Shown here: piece by piece, positions 1 to 6,605 of the stretch
Numbering within the stretch: the first letter of the stretch is position 1
How the letters are laid out: every line of letters begins with the position of its first letter
NCBI GenBank assembly: GCA_013362385.1
Contig: JABFWC010000138.1
Span: forward strand, 1 to 13,134
DNA from: Pseudarthrobacter sp.
Lineage (GTDB): Bacteria; Actinomycetota; Actinomycetes; Actinomycetales; Micrococcaceae
DNA: 13,134 nucleotides
Reading direction: 5' to 3'
The notes under the pieces: model-generated
What the model saw: the letters and a program-made list of their open reading frames with translations, nothing else
What the model was told of the DNA's origin: nothing
Database searches by the model: none
Made by a program: the position numbers and the translations under genes

Positions 1-896
1 GGCACCCCCAAAGCCTGCGCAAGGTGCCGGGGACCGCTGTCGTTCGCTACAACGGCGTCAGTCCTGGCAAGCAGCGCCACGAGGCCCGCCATGTCGAGGG
101 CACCTGCCACCGAGGACACGGCGGCCGAGGACGCCAGTCCGCTGATCCGCTCGGCCAGCTCCTGTTCACTGCCGTCCCCTACGATCACCACACGGCAGCC
201 GTCGCCAGCACAGGCAGCGGCGAGTTCGGCAAATCTTTCTGCCGGCCACCTGCGCCGGGTATCGGTAGCGCCGGGATGGATCACCACCAGCGGCCGCCCG
301 TCGTCGTCCTGTCCTTCCTGCAGGGCCGCCCTGCCGGCGGGCGCGAGCCGAGCTTCAAGATCAACCGGGTAAGCGCCGGCAAAGCCGGCAACTTCCAGGG
401 CCCGCAGGGGTTCGTGCTGGTAGTAGAGGTAGGGGATGGTGCGCTCAAGGCTGGCGGCATCGGAAGTACGGGTGCCCACCGTGTGGCGGGCCCCCAGCCG
501 CAGCAGGAACGGGTTCGAATAGCGGCCCCCGCCGTGCAGCTGCACGGCAAGGTCGAAATTGCGTCCGCGCATCTCGGCGAAGAACCGGTCCAGCTCCTCG
601 GCGTTTTCCTCCCCCGGCCGCACGCCCTCGGCGAACGGCAGCACCCGGACCTCGTCAACCGGGCCCGTGACAGCGTCCAGCAGTGCCTGGTGGATGGGCG
701 TGCCCAGAAGGGTAAGCGACGCCCCCGGGTAGGCGGCCTTAAGCGCAGCCATGGCAGGGATGGCAAAGATAAGGTCACCTAGCCCGCCGCCGCGCAGAAC
801 CACGATGCTGGAAACATCAGCGAACTTTTCCAGAACGGGACCAACGCCCATGCCCGTTTGTGCGGCACCACCGAACTCTGCGGTGAGTTGCTCCAT
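1..896 (-). CDS. GT9-family glycosyltransferase (heptosyltransferase-type), 3' end cut by window edge
   Basis: The minus strand reads open from an ATG at 896 to base 1, giving 298 residues without a stop; the C-terminus lies outside the window. An N-terminal GT-B loop, VLRGGGLGDLIFAIPAM (residues 33-49), begins a Rossmann-like domain. The second half carries VIHPGATDTRRRWPAERFAEL (about 205-225), then NDSGPRHLAQALG (285-297), the typical GT9 nucleotide-sugar-binding signature. GT9 enzymes move heptose or related sugars from a nucleotide donor, best known in LPS core assembly. A Gram-positive has no LPS, so the acceptor is probably another cell-surface glycan or a lipid-linked sugar; that is inference. 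The start is supported by GGAAGGGG about 6 nt upstream. It is divergent from the DUF4193 gene. The family call is firm, the substrate unknown. Confidence 0.88.
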   Translation of the reverse strand, partial: MEQLTAEFGGAAQTGMGVGPVLEKFADVSSIVVLRGGGLGDLIFAIPAMAALKAAYPGASLTLLGTPIHQALLDAVTGPVDEVRVLPFAEGVRPGEENAEELDRFFAEMRGRNFDLAVQLHGGGRYSNPFLLRLGARHTVGTRTSDAASLERTIPYLYYQHEPLRALEVAGFAGAYPVDLEARLAPAGRAALQEGQDDDGRPLVVIHPGATDTRRRWPAERFAELAAACAGDGCRVVIVGDGSEQELAERISGLASSAAVSSVAGALDMAGLVALLARTDAVVANDSGPRHLAQALGV

Positions 897-1033
897 GTAC
901 GGCCCCTTCCACTGTCGTCGGGAACGGCCGGCGCCGCCCCTTCGTTGCCCATGCAGCCGGAACTCGGTCCGGAACCTGTTGGCTGCTCCCTGATCCTTTA
1001 CCCAATCGGTGGCGGATATACGCCCCCTGTTGG

Positions 1034-1059
1034 GGAATACGGGGTTGATGCTGTACGTT
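1034..1059 (+). promoter_or_regulatory. SigR/SigH-type (thiol-stress ECF sigma) promoter candidate
   Basis: GGAAT (1034-1038), exactly 18 nt, then GTT (1057-1059), with C before GTT. This matches the actinobacterial SigR/SigH consensus GGAAT-N18-GTT. It lies 41 nt before the TTG start of the DUF4193 gene, leaving room for a short leader of roughly 30-35 nt that includes the SD. The match is exact but short, so chance is possible. No convincing housekeeping -35/-10 pair was found in the same gap. Confidence 0.4.
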
Positions 1060-1100
1060 TCATACCCGAAAGCGAACCAAAGAAAAGAGAAGCACCTAAA

Positions 1101-1403
1101 TTGGCAACCGATTACGATGAACTGCGCTCCGACGTCAAGGAATCGCAGGACAACTCACTCGAGCAGCTCCAGTCGGCAAATGCTCCCGACGCACGCAGCG
1201 TTGTGCTCGAGCTTGACGAAGCTGACGGGCTGGACAGCGCCGGTGTTCCTGGCGGTGAGTTCGTCGCCGAGGAACTCGTGGTCCAGGTCATCCCGCAGGC
1301 TGAGGACGAGTTCACCTGCTACTCCTGCTTCCTGGTCCGGCACCGGTCGCAGATCGCCCGCCAGAAGGATGGCCACAGCTACTGCACCGAGTGTGAAGGC
1401 TAA
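1101..1403 (+). CDS. DUF4193 small zinc-ribbon protein
   Basis: A 100-residue acidic protein beginning ATDYDELRSD after the initiator and ending in a C-terminal zinc ribbon: C73-x2-C76 in FTCYSCFLVRHRSQ and C95-x2-C98 in YCTECEG. These ends and the length of about 100 residues fit the actinobacterial DUF4193 family, whose molecular function is unknown. The TTG at 1101 is chosen as start because GAGAAG (1087-1092) lies 8 nt upstream and the family begins with M-A-T-D-Y-D. The frame is open farther upstream, to an ATG at 858, but that stretch overlaps the divergent GT9 gene and lacks family resemblance. The four cysteines and the SigR-like promoter suggest, as inference, a link to redox or zinc stress. 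Two hairpins follow the stop codon. Confidence 0.9.
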   Translation: MATDYDELRSDVKESQDNSLEQLQSANAPDARSVVLELDEADGLDSAGVPGGEFVAEELVVQVIPQAEDEFTCYSCFLVRHRSQIARQKDGHSYCTECEG

Positions 1404-1417
1404 CTAACGCCGGCCGC

Positions 1418-1439
1418 GGCGGCAGCGAATGCTGCTGCC
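1418..1439 (+). terminator. Hairpin 15 bp after the DUF4193 stop (first of two)
   Basis: GGCGGCAGC (1418-1426) pairs with GCTGCTGCC (1431-1439) around a GAAT loop: nine base pairs including one G-U. There is no U-tract after it. It sits just 5' of a second, perfect hairpin, so the pair may work together as a bipartite terminator or an mRNA 3'-end stabiliser. Confidence 0.45.
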
Positions 1440-1452
1440 CCGAATAACCCGT

Positions 1453-1480
1453 AGGCACGCCCCGGCGTGCCTTTCGGCTT
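1453..1480 (+). terminator. Rho-independent-type terminator after DUF4193 gene
   Basis: AGGCACGC (1453-1460) and GCGTGCCT (1465-1472) form a perfect 8-bp stem around CCCG, followed by the pyrimidine-rich TTCGGCTT (1473-1480). It is placed between the DUF4193 stop and the M50 gene and would insulate the two. The imperfect T-tract is common in high-GC actinobacteria. Confidence 0.65.
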
Positions 1481-1552
1481 TAAGGCCGTGCCCCGGCATC
1501 ATGAGCCGGCACGGACAGGAAATTTACGACGACGACAGGCCAGGAGGCAGCG

Positions 1553-2293
1553 TTGGACATCTCCGGCACTTTCCCGGACACCTTCACACACGTCTTCGCC
1601 CAGGCGCCGGTGCCTGCCATTACGTGGACGGAGATGCTGCTGACCCTTGCCGCGGCGGTCGCACTGTCCATCCCCCGGCGCTCCTGGCGCTACTTCGGCC
1701 TCCTGGCCACAGCCACGCACGAGCTGGGGCACGCTTTCGCCGCAGTGGCAACGGGCCAGCGGTTGACGGGCATCCGACTGAGGCTGGACCACTCGGGGAC
1801 CACCACCACGTACAGCCGGAGCAGGGCGGCGGCCGCATGGTCCTGCTTTTGGGGATACCCGGCGCCCGCGATCGTCGGCGCGGCCTTCGTCCGGGCGGGC
1901 GTCAGCGGCTGGGGGCCTGCTGCCATGGCGGCCGGAGCCGTGGCGCTGGCGGTGTCACTGCTCTTCCTCCGCAACCTCGCCGGTTTCCTGATCACCGGGA
2001 CGGCCATTGCCGCTACCGCGGCCCTTACCGTCCTGGTGCCCGCCGCGTTCACGGGCCATGTGGCGGTCTGCATGGGCGTGGCCTTGCTTGTCGCCGCGGT
2101 GCGGGACGTCATGAAGTTGACCAACGTACACCTGCGGCGGCGGGACCGACTGGCAAGTTCGGACGCCTACCTGCTGTACCGCGCCACGGCCGTTCCGTCC
2201 GCCGTCTGGATCGCCTTGTTCTTCCTCCTCATTGCCGGCGCATGGTTCGTGTCCTGGCAGCCTGTCCCGGCCATCCTGCTCGGGGGCGCCTAG
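1553..2293 (+). CDS. M50B-like membrane metalloprotease
   Basis: A 246-residue polytopic protein with the zinc-protease motif HELGH at residues 56-60, embedded in a hydrophobic helix (about 47-69). Further apparent membrane segments lie near 25-41, 94-113, 121-138, 141-164, 166-184 and 214-233. A small glycine/threonine-rich loop with SGTTTTYS (81-88) follows the active-site helix, and an R-N-x-x-G motif starts at residue 140; both fit the Peptidase_M50B-like family (PF13398 type). These are presumed intramembrane proteases; their substrates are mostly unknown. The third zinc ligand is not obvious (D185 or D204 are candidates), so activity is unproven. The TTG at 1553 is chosen because AGGAGG (1542-1547) lies 5 nt before it. 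It begins a run of four same-strand genes and ends 9 bp before the GST gene. Confidence 0.82.
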   Translation: MDISGTFPDTFTHVFAQAPVPAITWTEMLLTLAAAVALSIPRRSWRYFGLLATATHELGHAFAAVATGQRLTGIRLRLDHSGTTTTYSRSRAAAAWSCFWGYPAPAIVGAAFVRAGVSGWGPAAMAAGAVALAVSLLFLRNLAGFLITGTAIAATAALTVLVPAAFTGHVAVCMGVALLVAAVRDVMKLTNVHLRRRDRLASSDAYLLYRATAVPSAVWIALFFLLIAGAWFVSWQPVPAILLGGA

Positions 2294-2296
2294 GCT
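2291..2296 (+). promoter_or_regulatory. -10 box for leaderless start of the GST gene, overlapping the upstream stop
   Basis: TAGGCT (2291-2296) fits the actinobacterial TANNNT -10 pattern. Its TAG is the stop codon of the M50 gene. Six nt separate it from the ATG at 2303, the distance expected if transcription starts at the A of ATG. No good -35 is visible. An SD-like AGGGAG (2297-2302) abuts the ATG too closely to act well as an SD. Confidence 0.42.
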
Positions 2297-2302
2297 AGGG
2301 AG

Positions 2303-3406
2303 ATGAGCCAGGAAACAGACAGCACGCAGACGGCACACGCTTCCGGGCACAGCACCCGGGGAGCGTACGTGACCGGCGGTGCAGAGTTCACCCGCGATAC
2401 CAACTACATCGAGGACCGCATCACCCGGGACGCCGCTCCGGGCAGCAACGGCGAGCCCGGCTGGCCGGTGGAGGCCGGCCGTTACCGGCTGATCGCGGCC
2501 CGGGCCTGCCCATGGGCCAACCGCACCGTCATTGTCCGCAGGCTGCTGGGGCTGGAAGAGGCCATCTCCCTCGGGCAGCCCGGTCCCACCCACGACGCGC
2601 GCTCCTGGACCTTCGACCTGGACCCCGGAGGAGTGGACCCGGTCCTGGGGATCGAACGGCTGCAGGAAGCCTACTTCAAACGGTTCCCGGGCTATCCCCG
2701 CGGCATTACCGTCCCCGCCATTGTCGAGGTCTCCAGCGGCAAGGTCGTGACCAACAACTTTCCCCAAATCACGCTCGACTTCTCCACTGAGTGGACGCAG
2801 TTCCACCGGCCGGGCGCCCCGGAGCTTTACCCGGTCCACCTGCGGGAAGAGATCGACCAGGTCAACAAACGCGTCTTCACCGAAGTGAACAACGGGGTAT
2901 ACCGCTGCGGTTTCGCCGGATCGCAGGAGGCCTACGATTCGGCGTACGCCCGGCTGTGGACGGCGCTGGACTGGCTTGAGGACCGGCTCTCCCGCCAGCG
3001 CTACCTGGTCGGGGACACGATCACCGAAGCCGATGTCCGGCTGTTCACAACGCTTGCCAGGTTCGATCCCGTCTATCACGGCCACTTCAAGTGCAACCGG
3101 CAGAAACTCAGCGAGATGCCGAACCTGTGGGGCTACGCCCGGGACCTGTTCCAGACGCCGGGGTTCGGGGACACCATCGACTTCGTGCAGATCAAGCAGC
3201 ATTACTACATCGTGCATGAGGACATCAATCCCACCGGCATCGTTCCCGCCGGCCCGGACCTGGCCGGCTGGCTGGAGGACCATGGCCGTGACTCCCTGGG
3301 CGGCCGGCCCTTCGGCGAGGGAACTGCGCCCGAACCGGTCCGGCCCGGCGAGGAAGTCGCGGCCGGCCACGGAGCGGCGGCTGGACGGAAACCGCTTTCC
3401 TCGTAG
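2303..3406 (+). CDS. Xi-class GST / glutathionyl-hydroquinone reductase homologue
   Basis: A 367-residue cytosolic protein (E. coli YqjG is about 328). It has an N-terminal thioredoxin-fold half with the catalytic motif C69-P-W-A-N-R74, then LLGLEEAISL, ITVPAIVE and VVTNNFPQI, and a helical C-terminal GST half with YLVGDTITEADVRLF. This is the ECM4/YqjG architecture. Family members reduce glutathionyl-hydroquinones through the CPWA cysteine. The usual His after CPWA is Asn here, and actinobacteria normally use mycothiol, so a mycothiol-linked quinone or xenobiotic reduction is likelier (inference). The last 30 or so residues are a Gly/Pro/Ala-rich tail. Start is ATG 2303, 9 bp after the M50 stop. 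GTG 2369, with GGGGAG 5 nt upstream, is a real alternative and would give 345 residues. Confidence 0.88.
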   Translation: MSQETDSTQTAHASGHSTRGAYVTGGAEFTRDTNYIEDRITRDAAPGSNGEPGWPVEAGRYRLIAARACPWANRTVIVRRLLGLEEAISLGQPGPTHDARSWTFDLDPGGVDPVLGIERLQEAYFKRFPGYPRGITVPAIVEVSSGKVVTNNFPQITLDFSTEWTQFHRPGAPELYPVHLREEIDQVNKRVFTEVNNGVYRCGFAGSQEAYDSAYARLWTALDWLEDRLSRQRYLVGDTITEADVRLFTTLARFDPVYHGHFKCNRQKLSEMPNLWGYARDLFQTPGFGDTIDFVQIKQHYYIVHEDINPTGIVPAGPDLAGWLEDHGRDSLGGRPFGEGTAPEPVRPGEEVAAGHGAAAGRKPLSS

Positions 3407-3409
3407 ACT
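3382..3409 (+). promoter_or_regulatory. Leaderless promoter candidate for the serine hydrolase
   Basis: TAGACT (3404-3409) is a TANNNT -10 whose TAG is the stop codon of the GST gene. It is followed by six nt and then ATG 3416. TGGACG (3382-3387), 16 nt upstream, matches TTGACA at four positions. The geometry is the same as at the GST gene. GGAG (3411-3414) is only 1 nt from the ATG and is too close for a normal SD. Confidence 0.45.
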
Positions 3410-3415
3410 TGGAGC

Positions 3416-4525
3416 ATGCAGACTGCCCAGGGGTTCGTTGCGCCCGGATACGAGAATGTTCTCGCGCTGTTCCAGTCCTTCCTCGCCGAGGATCCCCATT
3501 ACAGCGCCCAGCTCGCCGTGTACCGCGAGGGCTCGCCGGCCGTTAGCCTGACGGGCGGCCCGGACATGGCACCGGCCACCATCACCGGCGCCTACTCCTG
3601 CTCCAAGGGCGTCGGCGCGATGGTCATCGCCCTCCTTGTCCAGGACGGCCTCCTCGACCTGGACAGGACCATGGCCTACTACTGGCCCGAATTCGCGGCC
3701 CACGGCAAGGACCGGCTGCTGGTCCGGGAGGCGCTGTCGCACCAAGCCGGCGTGATGGGTGTCGACGGCGGTTTCGCCCTTGAGGAGTTCACCACCGCCA
3801 AGGCCGCGGCCCGGCTGGCCGTTGTCCCCCCAGCCTGGGAGCCCGGCCGCCACTTTGGGTATCACGCCCTCACCATCGGCATCCTCATGGAGGAGCTCTG
3901 CCGCCGCACGGCCGGGGAGGCGCTGCAGGACCTCTACGACCGGCTCATCCGCAAGCCCGAGGGAGTGGACTTCTTCCTCGGCTTGCCTGAGGACGAGGAA
4001 CCACGGTATCGGGAGGTCGTGTACCAGGAGGACCCGGGACAGCCATGGGTGGACCCGCTGAGCCTGGAGGGCATCAACAGCAACGCGCCCGTCAGCACCA
4101 TTATGGAACTGCCCAACATACGGGCAGTTCGGGCCGCGGGCATGTCAGCAGCGGGTGGCGTCGGTTCCGCTGAGGGCCTGGCCCGGCTGTATGCTGCCGC
4201 CGTCACTGGCGTCGACGGTCGCGAGGCTTTCCTCTCGGCCGGCACGATACAGGCGATGTCGCGCGAGCAGGTCTGGGGCCTGGACCGGTCCTCGGGCCTG
4301 GACAACGCCTTCGCCGTAGTTTTCATGAAACCCCACCCGTCCCGGAACTTCGGCAGCCACCGGGCGTTCGGTCACGAAGGTGCCAACGCCGCGCTCGGTT
4401 TCGTGGACCCGTCCTACGGATTGGGCTTTGGCTATATCCCGCGCCGGGCCGAGGAGGGGCGCACCCCGGGAAGGGCCCACCGGCTGGCAGCCGAGGTGCG
4501 GCGTTCGGTTGCCGCCTTGTCCTGA
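3416..4525 (+). CDS. Serine hydrolase, beta-lactamase / family VIII esterase fold
   Basis: A 369-residue protein without signal peptide, so probably cytoplasmic. It shows the S-x-x-K nucleophile motif as S61-C-S-K64 in AYSCSKGVGAMV, followed by the helix VQDGLLDLDRTMAYYWPEFA and by LLVREALSHQAGV (101-113), all typical of class C beta-lactamase-like enzymes. The second-motif tyrosine is probably Y149 in HFGYHALTIG, and the third motif is H320-E-G322 in FGHEGANAALGFVDP, where true lactamases have K-T/S-G. This pattern fits family VIII carboxylesterases (EstB-like) and related hydrolases of esters or amides; the substrate cannot be read from sequence. ATG 3416 is 9 bp after the GST stop and sits behind a leaderless-type -10. 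It could be cotranscribed with its neighbours or made independently. Confidence 0.87.
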   Translation: MQTAQGFVAPGYENVLALFQSFLAEDPHYSAQLAVYREGSPAVSLTGGPDMAPATITGAYSCSKGVGAMVIALLVQDGLLDLDRTMAYYWPEFAAHGKDRLLVREALSHQAGVMGVDGGFALEEFTTAKAAARLAVVPPAWEPGRHFGYHALTIGILMEELCRRTAGEALQDLYDRLIRKPEGVDFFLGLPEDEEPRYREVVYQEDPGQPWVDPLSLEGINSNAPVSTIMELPNIRAVRAAGMSAAGGVGSAEGLARLYAAAVTGVDGREAFLSAGTIQAMSREQVWGLDRSSGLDNAFAVVFMKPHPSRNFGSHRAFGHEGANAALGFVDPSYGLGFGYIPRRAEEGRTPGRAHRLAAEVRRSVAALS

Positions 4526-4546
4526 GGCGCCGGCCCCGCCTACTGT
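4517..4546 (+). promoter_or_regulatory. Leaderless promoter of the FUSC gene
   Basis: TTGTCC (4517-4522) as -35, 18 nt, then TACTGT (4541-4546) as -10. Seven nt separate the -10 from ATG 4554. No SD precedes that ATG, which makes a leaderless mRNA the simplest reading. The -35 lies over the last codons of the serine hydrolase gene. Confidence 0.55.
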
Positions 4547-4553
4547 GGTCCAA

Positions 4554-5672
4554 ATGGGCAATACTCAGGCACGTCCGGACATTCGGTGGGCTCGGGGGAC
4601 CCAACTTCTCAAACAGGCGGTGGCCGGGCTTTCCGCTGCCTTTGCCGCCCAACGGCTGCAATTGGCAGGCAAGGCCGCCCTTGCTGCGGGGCTGGCTTTC
4701 ACGGTCGCTCCCCTCATGCCCGGCGCGGCCTCGCATTACGCCTACTACGCTCCGCTCGGCGCCCTCGTCGCGATGTACCACAACGTGGCCGGCTCCGTTA
4801 GGCAGGGTCTGCAAACCCTTGCCGGCCTGGCATTGGGTATTGGCCTGGCAGTCATTTTGGTCACCATCGCAGACCCCTCGCCGGTGACCGTGGCCTTGTT
4901 CATGGGCGTGGGTGTGCTGCTGGGGGGCTTGCCGTGGATAGGCTCGGGCAGTGACTGGATTCCGACGGCGGCGCTGCTGGTGCTGCTGGTCGGAGGGAAA
5001 AATCCGGACGACTTCACGTTTGGATACCTGGTCCAGATGGGAGCGGGGGTTGCCGTGGGCATAGCGGTGAACTTCCTCATCTTTCCGCCGCTGCATCTGA
5101 GTGCTGCCGCAGCAAGCCTGGCGGAACTGCGCCTGGCACTGGGAAAGCAACTGACGGATATGGGAGCGGCACTCAAGGAAGACTGGCCGCCCGAGCACGA
5201 GGACTGGTCCCGGCGCTCCGATGAGCTCGCCGAAGCCGCCAGGTCGGTGCGTCACCTTGTACGGGAGGCCGACGCCAGCCGCCGCGCCAATCCCAGGCGC
5301 AAGCTGCACCCGCGCGACGTGGACCAGGACTACCGCCACCTCCGGGACCTGGAGCGGGTGACGTTCCACATCCAGGACATGACCGACGTCCTGTCCGACG
5401 TGATCTGGGTCGATGAGGTCCCCTACGCCATACCGCTGCAGGACAGTGAACCACTGGCCGACGCCATCACCGCCACCGGAGTGCTGTTGTCCTCCTACAG
5501 CGACGACGCGGGTGACGTGCCGAGAGACAGTTTCGACGACGCCAAAGCGGCGGTGGAGGCCTGCATGGCCGCCACCGCCGGGCGGGAGGCCATGCAGGGA
5601 ACGGTCCCTGCGTCAGAATCGATCCTCCTCAGCCTGCACCGGATCCTGCGGGCGGTCCAGCCGGGCACGTAG
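4554..5672 (+). CDS. FUSC-family membrane protein (half-size, aromatic-acid-exporter-like)
   Basis: A 372-residue protein. The N-terminal half has about six membrane segments (roughly 38-56, 62-78, 86-106, 110-128, 135-148, 158-180), including HYAYYAPLGALVAMYHNVAGS and a glycine-rich third segment. The C-terminal half (181-372) is soluble, charged and helical. This is the layout of half-size FUSC/aromatic acid exporter proteins, thought to pair to make a full transporter; the cargo is unknown. The conserved region begins near residue 20. The ATG at 4554 is preferred over upstream in-frame starts, which would overlap the serine hydrolase gene. No SD is visible, and the leaderless -10 fits this start exactly. 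The 28-bp gap to the hydrolase is wider than the two preceding gaps and supports a separate promoter. It converges on the MaoC gene 21 bp away. Confidence 0.85.
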   Translation: MGNTQARPDIRWARGTQLLKQAVAGLSAAFAAQRLQLAGKAALAAGLAFTVAPLMPGAASHYAYYAPLGALVAMYHNVAGSVRQGLQTLAGLALGIGLAVILVTIADPSPVTVALFMGVGVLLGGLPWIGSGSDWIPTAALLVLLVGGKNPDDFTFGYLVQMGAGVAVGIAVNFLIFPPLHLSAAAASLAELRLALGKQLTDMGAALKEDWPPEHEDWSRRSDELAEAARSVRHLVREADASRRANPRRKLHPRDVDQDYRHLRDLERVTFHIQDMTDVLSDVIWVDEVPYAIPLQDSEPLADAITATGVLLSSYSDDAGDVPRDSFDDAKAAVEACMAATAGREAMQGTVPASESILLSLHRILRAVQPGT

Positions 5673-5689
5673 TGCACCGGCCGGACTTT
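5655..5689. terminator. Compact hairpin between convergent FUSC and MaoC genes
   Basis: GTCC (5655-5658), CCGG and GCAC (5661-5668) pair with GTGC (5672-5675), CCGG (5677-5680) and GGAC (5683-5686). The loop is GTA, with one bulged A and a small AG/CC internal loop; TTT follows on the plus strand. It spans the FUSC stop codon. In a 21-bp convergent gap it could end transcription from both sides. Confidence 0.4.
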
Positions 5690-5693
5690 GTGC

Positions 5694-6605
5694 CTACAGC
5701 GTTTCGACGGTCCCTTTGAAGTGGCGCCGGCCCGACCGCGGATTCCAGGCAACAAAACCGGACCGCTTCCAGGCGCCCGACCCGCCTTGTTCGGTGCTGA
5801 TTTCCAACGCTACCCGGCAGGGAAGGAACACCGGGGCTTCGAAATCCACGTCCCAGGCAAAGGAGTCCCCCCGCGCGGGACCGACGTCAGCGAGCGCGCG
5901 GGAGGCAAGGTACATACCGTGGGCGATGGACCGCCGCATCCCCAGCGCCTTGGCGGACAACACACTCAGGTGGATCGGGTTGAAGTCCCCCGATACAGCG
6001 GCGTAGGCGCGGCCGGTATCAACCCCCAGGTGCCACAGCCCCGTGGGGTCGGGCACGGCAAAGTCTGCTTTGGCTTCGGCGGCTGAGGGTTTGTCGATGC
6101 CGGGCAGGAAGACGCCCTTGGCCAGATAGGTGGATACCCCGCGCCAGTGGAGCATGCCGCTGCCCGCGGGTCCCACTTCCGCCACGACGTCCACCTGCGT
6201 GCCTGCCCGGTGGCCGCGAAGGTTCTCCACCCTGGCTGTGATGTCCAGAAGGTCCGTGAAAACCAGCGGCGAGCGTTGTTCAATGCTGTTCCGCAGGTGG
6301 ATCATGCCCAGCAGGGGCAGTGGAAAGTCGTCGCGGTTCAGCACGCTCATGGCCAGCGGAAAAGCCAGGGCATGGATGAAGCCGGCCGGCAGGACGTCAC
6401 TGGCCGTCTCGCCGATCAGGTGCTGATAGGCCGTCAGGTTTTCGACGTCGACCCGGACTCCCCTGACCGCATGGCTTTCTGCCGGCAGGGTCGCCGACTC
6501 GTGCGTACCCAGGAGCCGGCGGCGTGCGGCCTGCGCGGCAGCATTGACGTAGAGCTTGGACAACGACGGCATCTCGCCCAGGACCACCGGCTGAGGCAAG
6601 GTCAC
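5694..6605 (-). CDS. MaoC-like (R)-enoyl-CoA hydratase / 3-hydroxyacyl-thioester dehydratase (HtdX-like)
   Basis: A 303-residue double-hotdog protein. The C-terminal hotdog has the R-hydratase motif YAAVSGDFNPIHLSVLSAKA (201-220) with catalytic D207 and H212, then RRSIAHGMYLASRAL. The N-terminal hotdog is degenerate. Such enzymes add water to trans-2-enoyl-CoA giving the (3R)-hydroxyacyl-CoA, or run the reverse dehydration. GTG 6605 is chosen because it overlaps the fabG stop in a GTGA junction and follows a GGTGGGGGC SD-like stretch. ATG 6629 (eight residues longer) is possible but would overlap fabG by 28 bp. It is third in the thiolase-fabG-maoC operon, so its substrate is most likely an acyl-CoA in beta-oxidation. 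M. tuberculosis HtdX (Rv0241c) lies beside FabG4 in the same way. Confidence 0.9.
   Translation of the reverse strand: MTLPQPVVLGEMPSLSKLYVNAAAQAARRRLLGTHESATLPAESHAVRGVRVDVENLTAYQHLIGETASDVLPAGFIHALAFPLAMSVLNRDDFPLPLLGMIHLRNSIEQRSPLVFTDLLDITARVENLRGHRAGTQVDVVAEVGPAGSGMLHWRGVSTYLAKGVFLPGIDKPSAAEAKADFAVPDPTGLWHLGVDTGRAYAAVSGDFNPIHLSVLSAKALGMRRSIAHGMYLASRALADVGPARGDSFAWDVDFEAPVFLPCRVALEISTEQGGSGAWKRSGFVAWNPRSGRRHFKGTVETL

Noticed and set aside
24..782. 252-codon plus-strand frame opposite the GT9 gene
   Set aside because: The minus strand carries conserved GT9 motifs across the same bases; the plus-strand translation resembles nothing.
957..980. Direct repeat CCGGAAC-N5-CCGGAAC upstream of the GT9 gene
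   Set aside because: Only two short GC-rich copies, 12 nt apart; too weak to call an operator without conservation data.
1955..3865. 636-codon open frame on the minus strand opposite the M50, GST and hydrolase genes
   Set aside because: It spans three well-supported plus-strand genes, has no family motif and reads as low-complexity Gly/Arg/Val-rich shadow.
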